Origin: Sphingomonas psychrotolerans | GTDB lineage: Bacteria > Pseudomonadota > Alphaproteobacteria > Sphingomonadales > Sphingomonadaceae | DNA: 64,000 nucleotides | NCBI RefSeq assembly: GCF_002796605.1 | Contig: NZ_CP024923.1 | Coordinates: forward strand, 2,583,001-2,647,000 | Direction: 5' to 3' | Part shown: positions 63,821 to 64,000 of the stretch, in pieces | Numbering within the stretch: position 1 is the stretch's first letter | How the letters are laid out: every line of letters begins with the position of its first letter | Translations under genes and position numbers: made by a program | The notes under the pieces: generated by a model | Database searches by the model: none | What the model was told of the DNA's origin: nothing | What the model saw: only the letters and a program-made list of their open reading frames with translations

Positions 63821-64000
63821 TCAGCGAATGGCTCCGTTCTTCACCGGTACCCCGAAATCGGGCGTCCCGTCGGCGCGGTAATGCACCGGCTGGACCCGCG
63901 CATGCCGGTTGGGATCGAACAGCGGATCGCCCTTGATCTCGCGATAATCGCGTCCGTGATAGACCAGCAGGTCGCGGCCATGCTCGTCGACGACGAAGCT
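63821..64000 (-). CDS. GH43-like glycosidase, C-terminal part only
   Basis: The last 59 residues are in the window: VVDEHGRDLLVYHGRDYREI, then KGDPLFDPNRHARVQ, then ADGTPDFGVPVKNGAIR. The YHGRDY and DPNRHARVQ patterns are typical of the end of GH43 arabinanase/xylosidase-type enzymes. The gene enters from the right edge. Confidence 0.75.
   Translation of the reverse strand, partial: SFVVDEHGRDLLVYHGRDYREIKGDPLFDPNRHARVQPVHYRADGTPDFGVPVKNGAIR

Overview
The window is high-GC alphaproteobacterial DNA. Its make-up points to the Sphingomonadaceae (a Sphingomonas-like organism): a long TonB-dependent receptor, a GMC oxidoreductase paired with a gluconate-2-dehydrogenase-subunit-3 protein, DUF1080 proteins, De Ley-Doudoroff galactonate genes, and many GTG starts and ATGA-coupled genes. 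No 16S rRNA or species marker is present, so the assignment is an inference.

Left part (1-26.8 kb), chromosomal carbohydrate functions. Positions 86-4042 hold a sugar-acid operon (SDR dehydrogenase, 2-keto-3-deoxygalactonokinase, MFS transporter) with a divergent SMP-30 lactonase. A decayed superoxide dismutase follows. Next come a bacterial globin and a very large autotransporter whose frame is broken in a poly-G tract (9842-9848). Positions 12.4-25.2 kb form a 3-keto-sugar locus: AraC regulator, DUF1080 hydrolase, GMC dehydrogenase, subunit 3, TonB receptor, a two-domain DUF1080 protein, two Tat-exported Gfo/Idh/MocA oxidoreductases and an ApbE-like protein. A YdcZ-type transporter ends this part.

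Middle (26.84-60.38 kb), an apparent genomic island of about 33.5 kb. It lies between two copies of a 29-bp sequence that is the 3' end of tRNA-Ala(CGC). The intact tRNA is at 60356-60431, and a lone fragment sits at 26837-26865 beside a broken P4-type integrase. Both ends also carry similar TTATGRCCG direct repeats. Inside are two copies of an unusual cassette on the minus strand: a small secreted YD-repeat protein (S), a YD-repeat protein (A), an Rhs-core protein with a variable tip (B), and a small gene coupled to B by ATGA overlap (a lipoprotein in one copy, a SUKH-like protein in the other). Each cassette is divergent from a type IV secretion start. In copy 2 this is a full virB2-3-4-6-8-9-10-11-virB2 operon. 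In copy 1 it is a virB2 gene cut off after 43 codons by an IS remnant. Three same-orientation dispersed repeats (about 28.3, 36.0 and 51.8 kb) bracket the two modules. Orphan toxin-tail and immunity pieces and IS5/IS481 remnants lie between them. I read this as a duplicated, T4SS-linked, split Rhs polymorphic-toxin system. No relaxase or VirD4 gene is visible. The right end of the island holds a three-domain LplT-PlsC-Aas fusion, a DUF2339 membrane protein and a divergent TetR regulator with a clear palindromic operator.

Right part (60.4-64 kb): the tRNA, decayed remnants (HTH regulator and alpha/beta hydrolase), a divergent peptidoglycan-recycling pair (Mpl/MurC-like ligase and LD-carboxypeptidase), and the 3' end of a GH43-like glycosidase running off the window.
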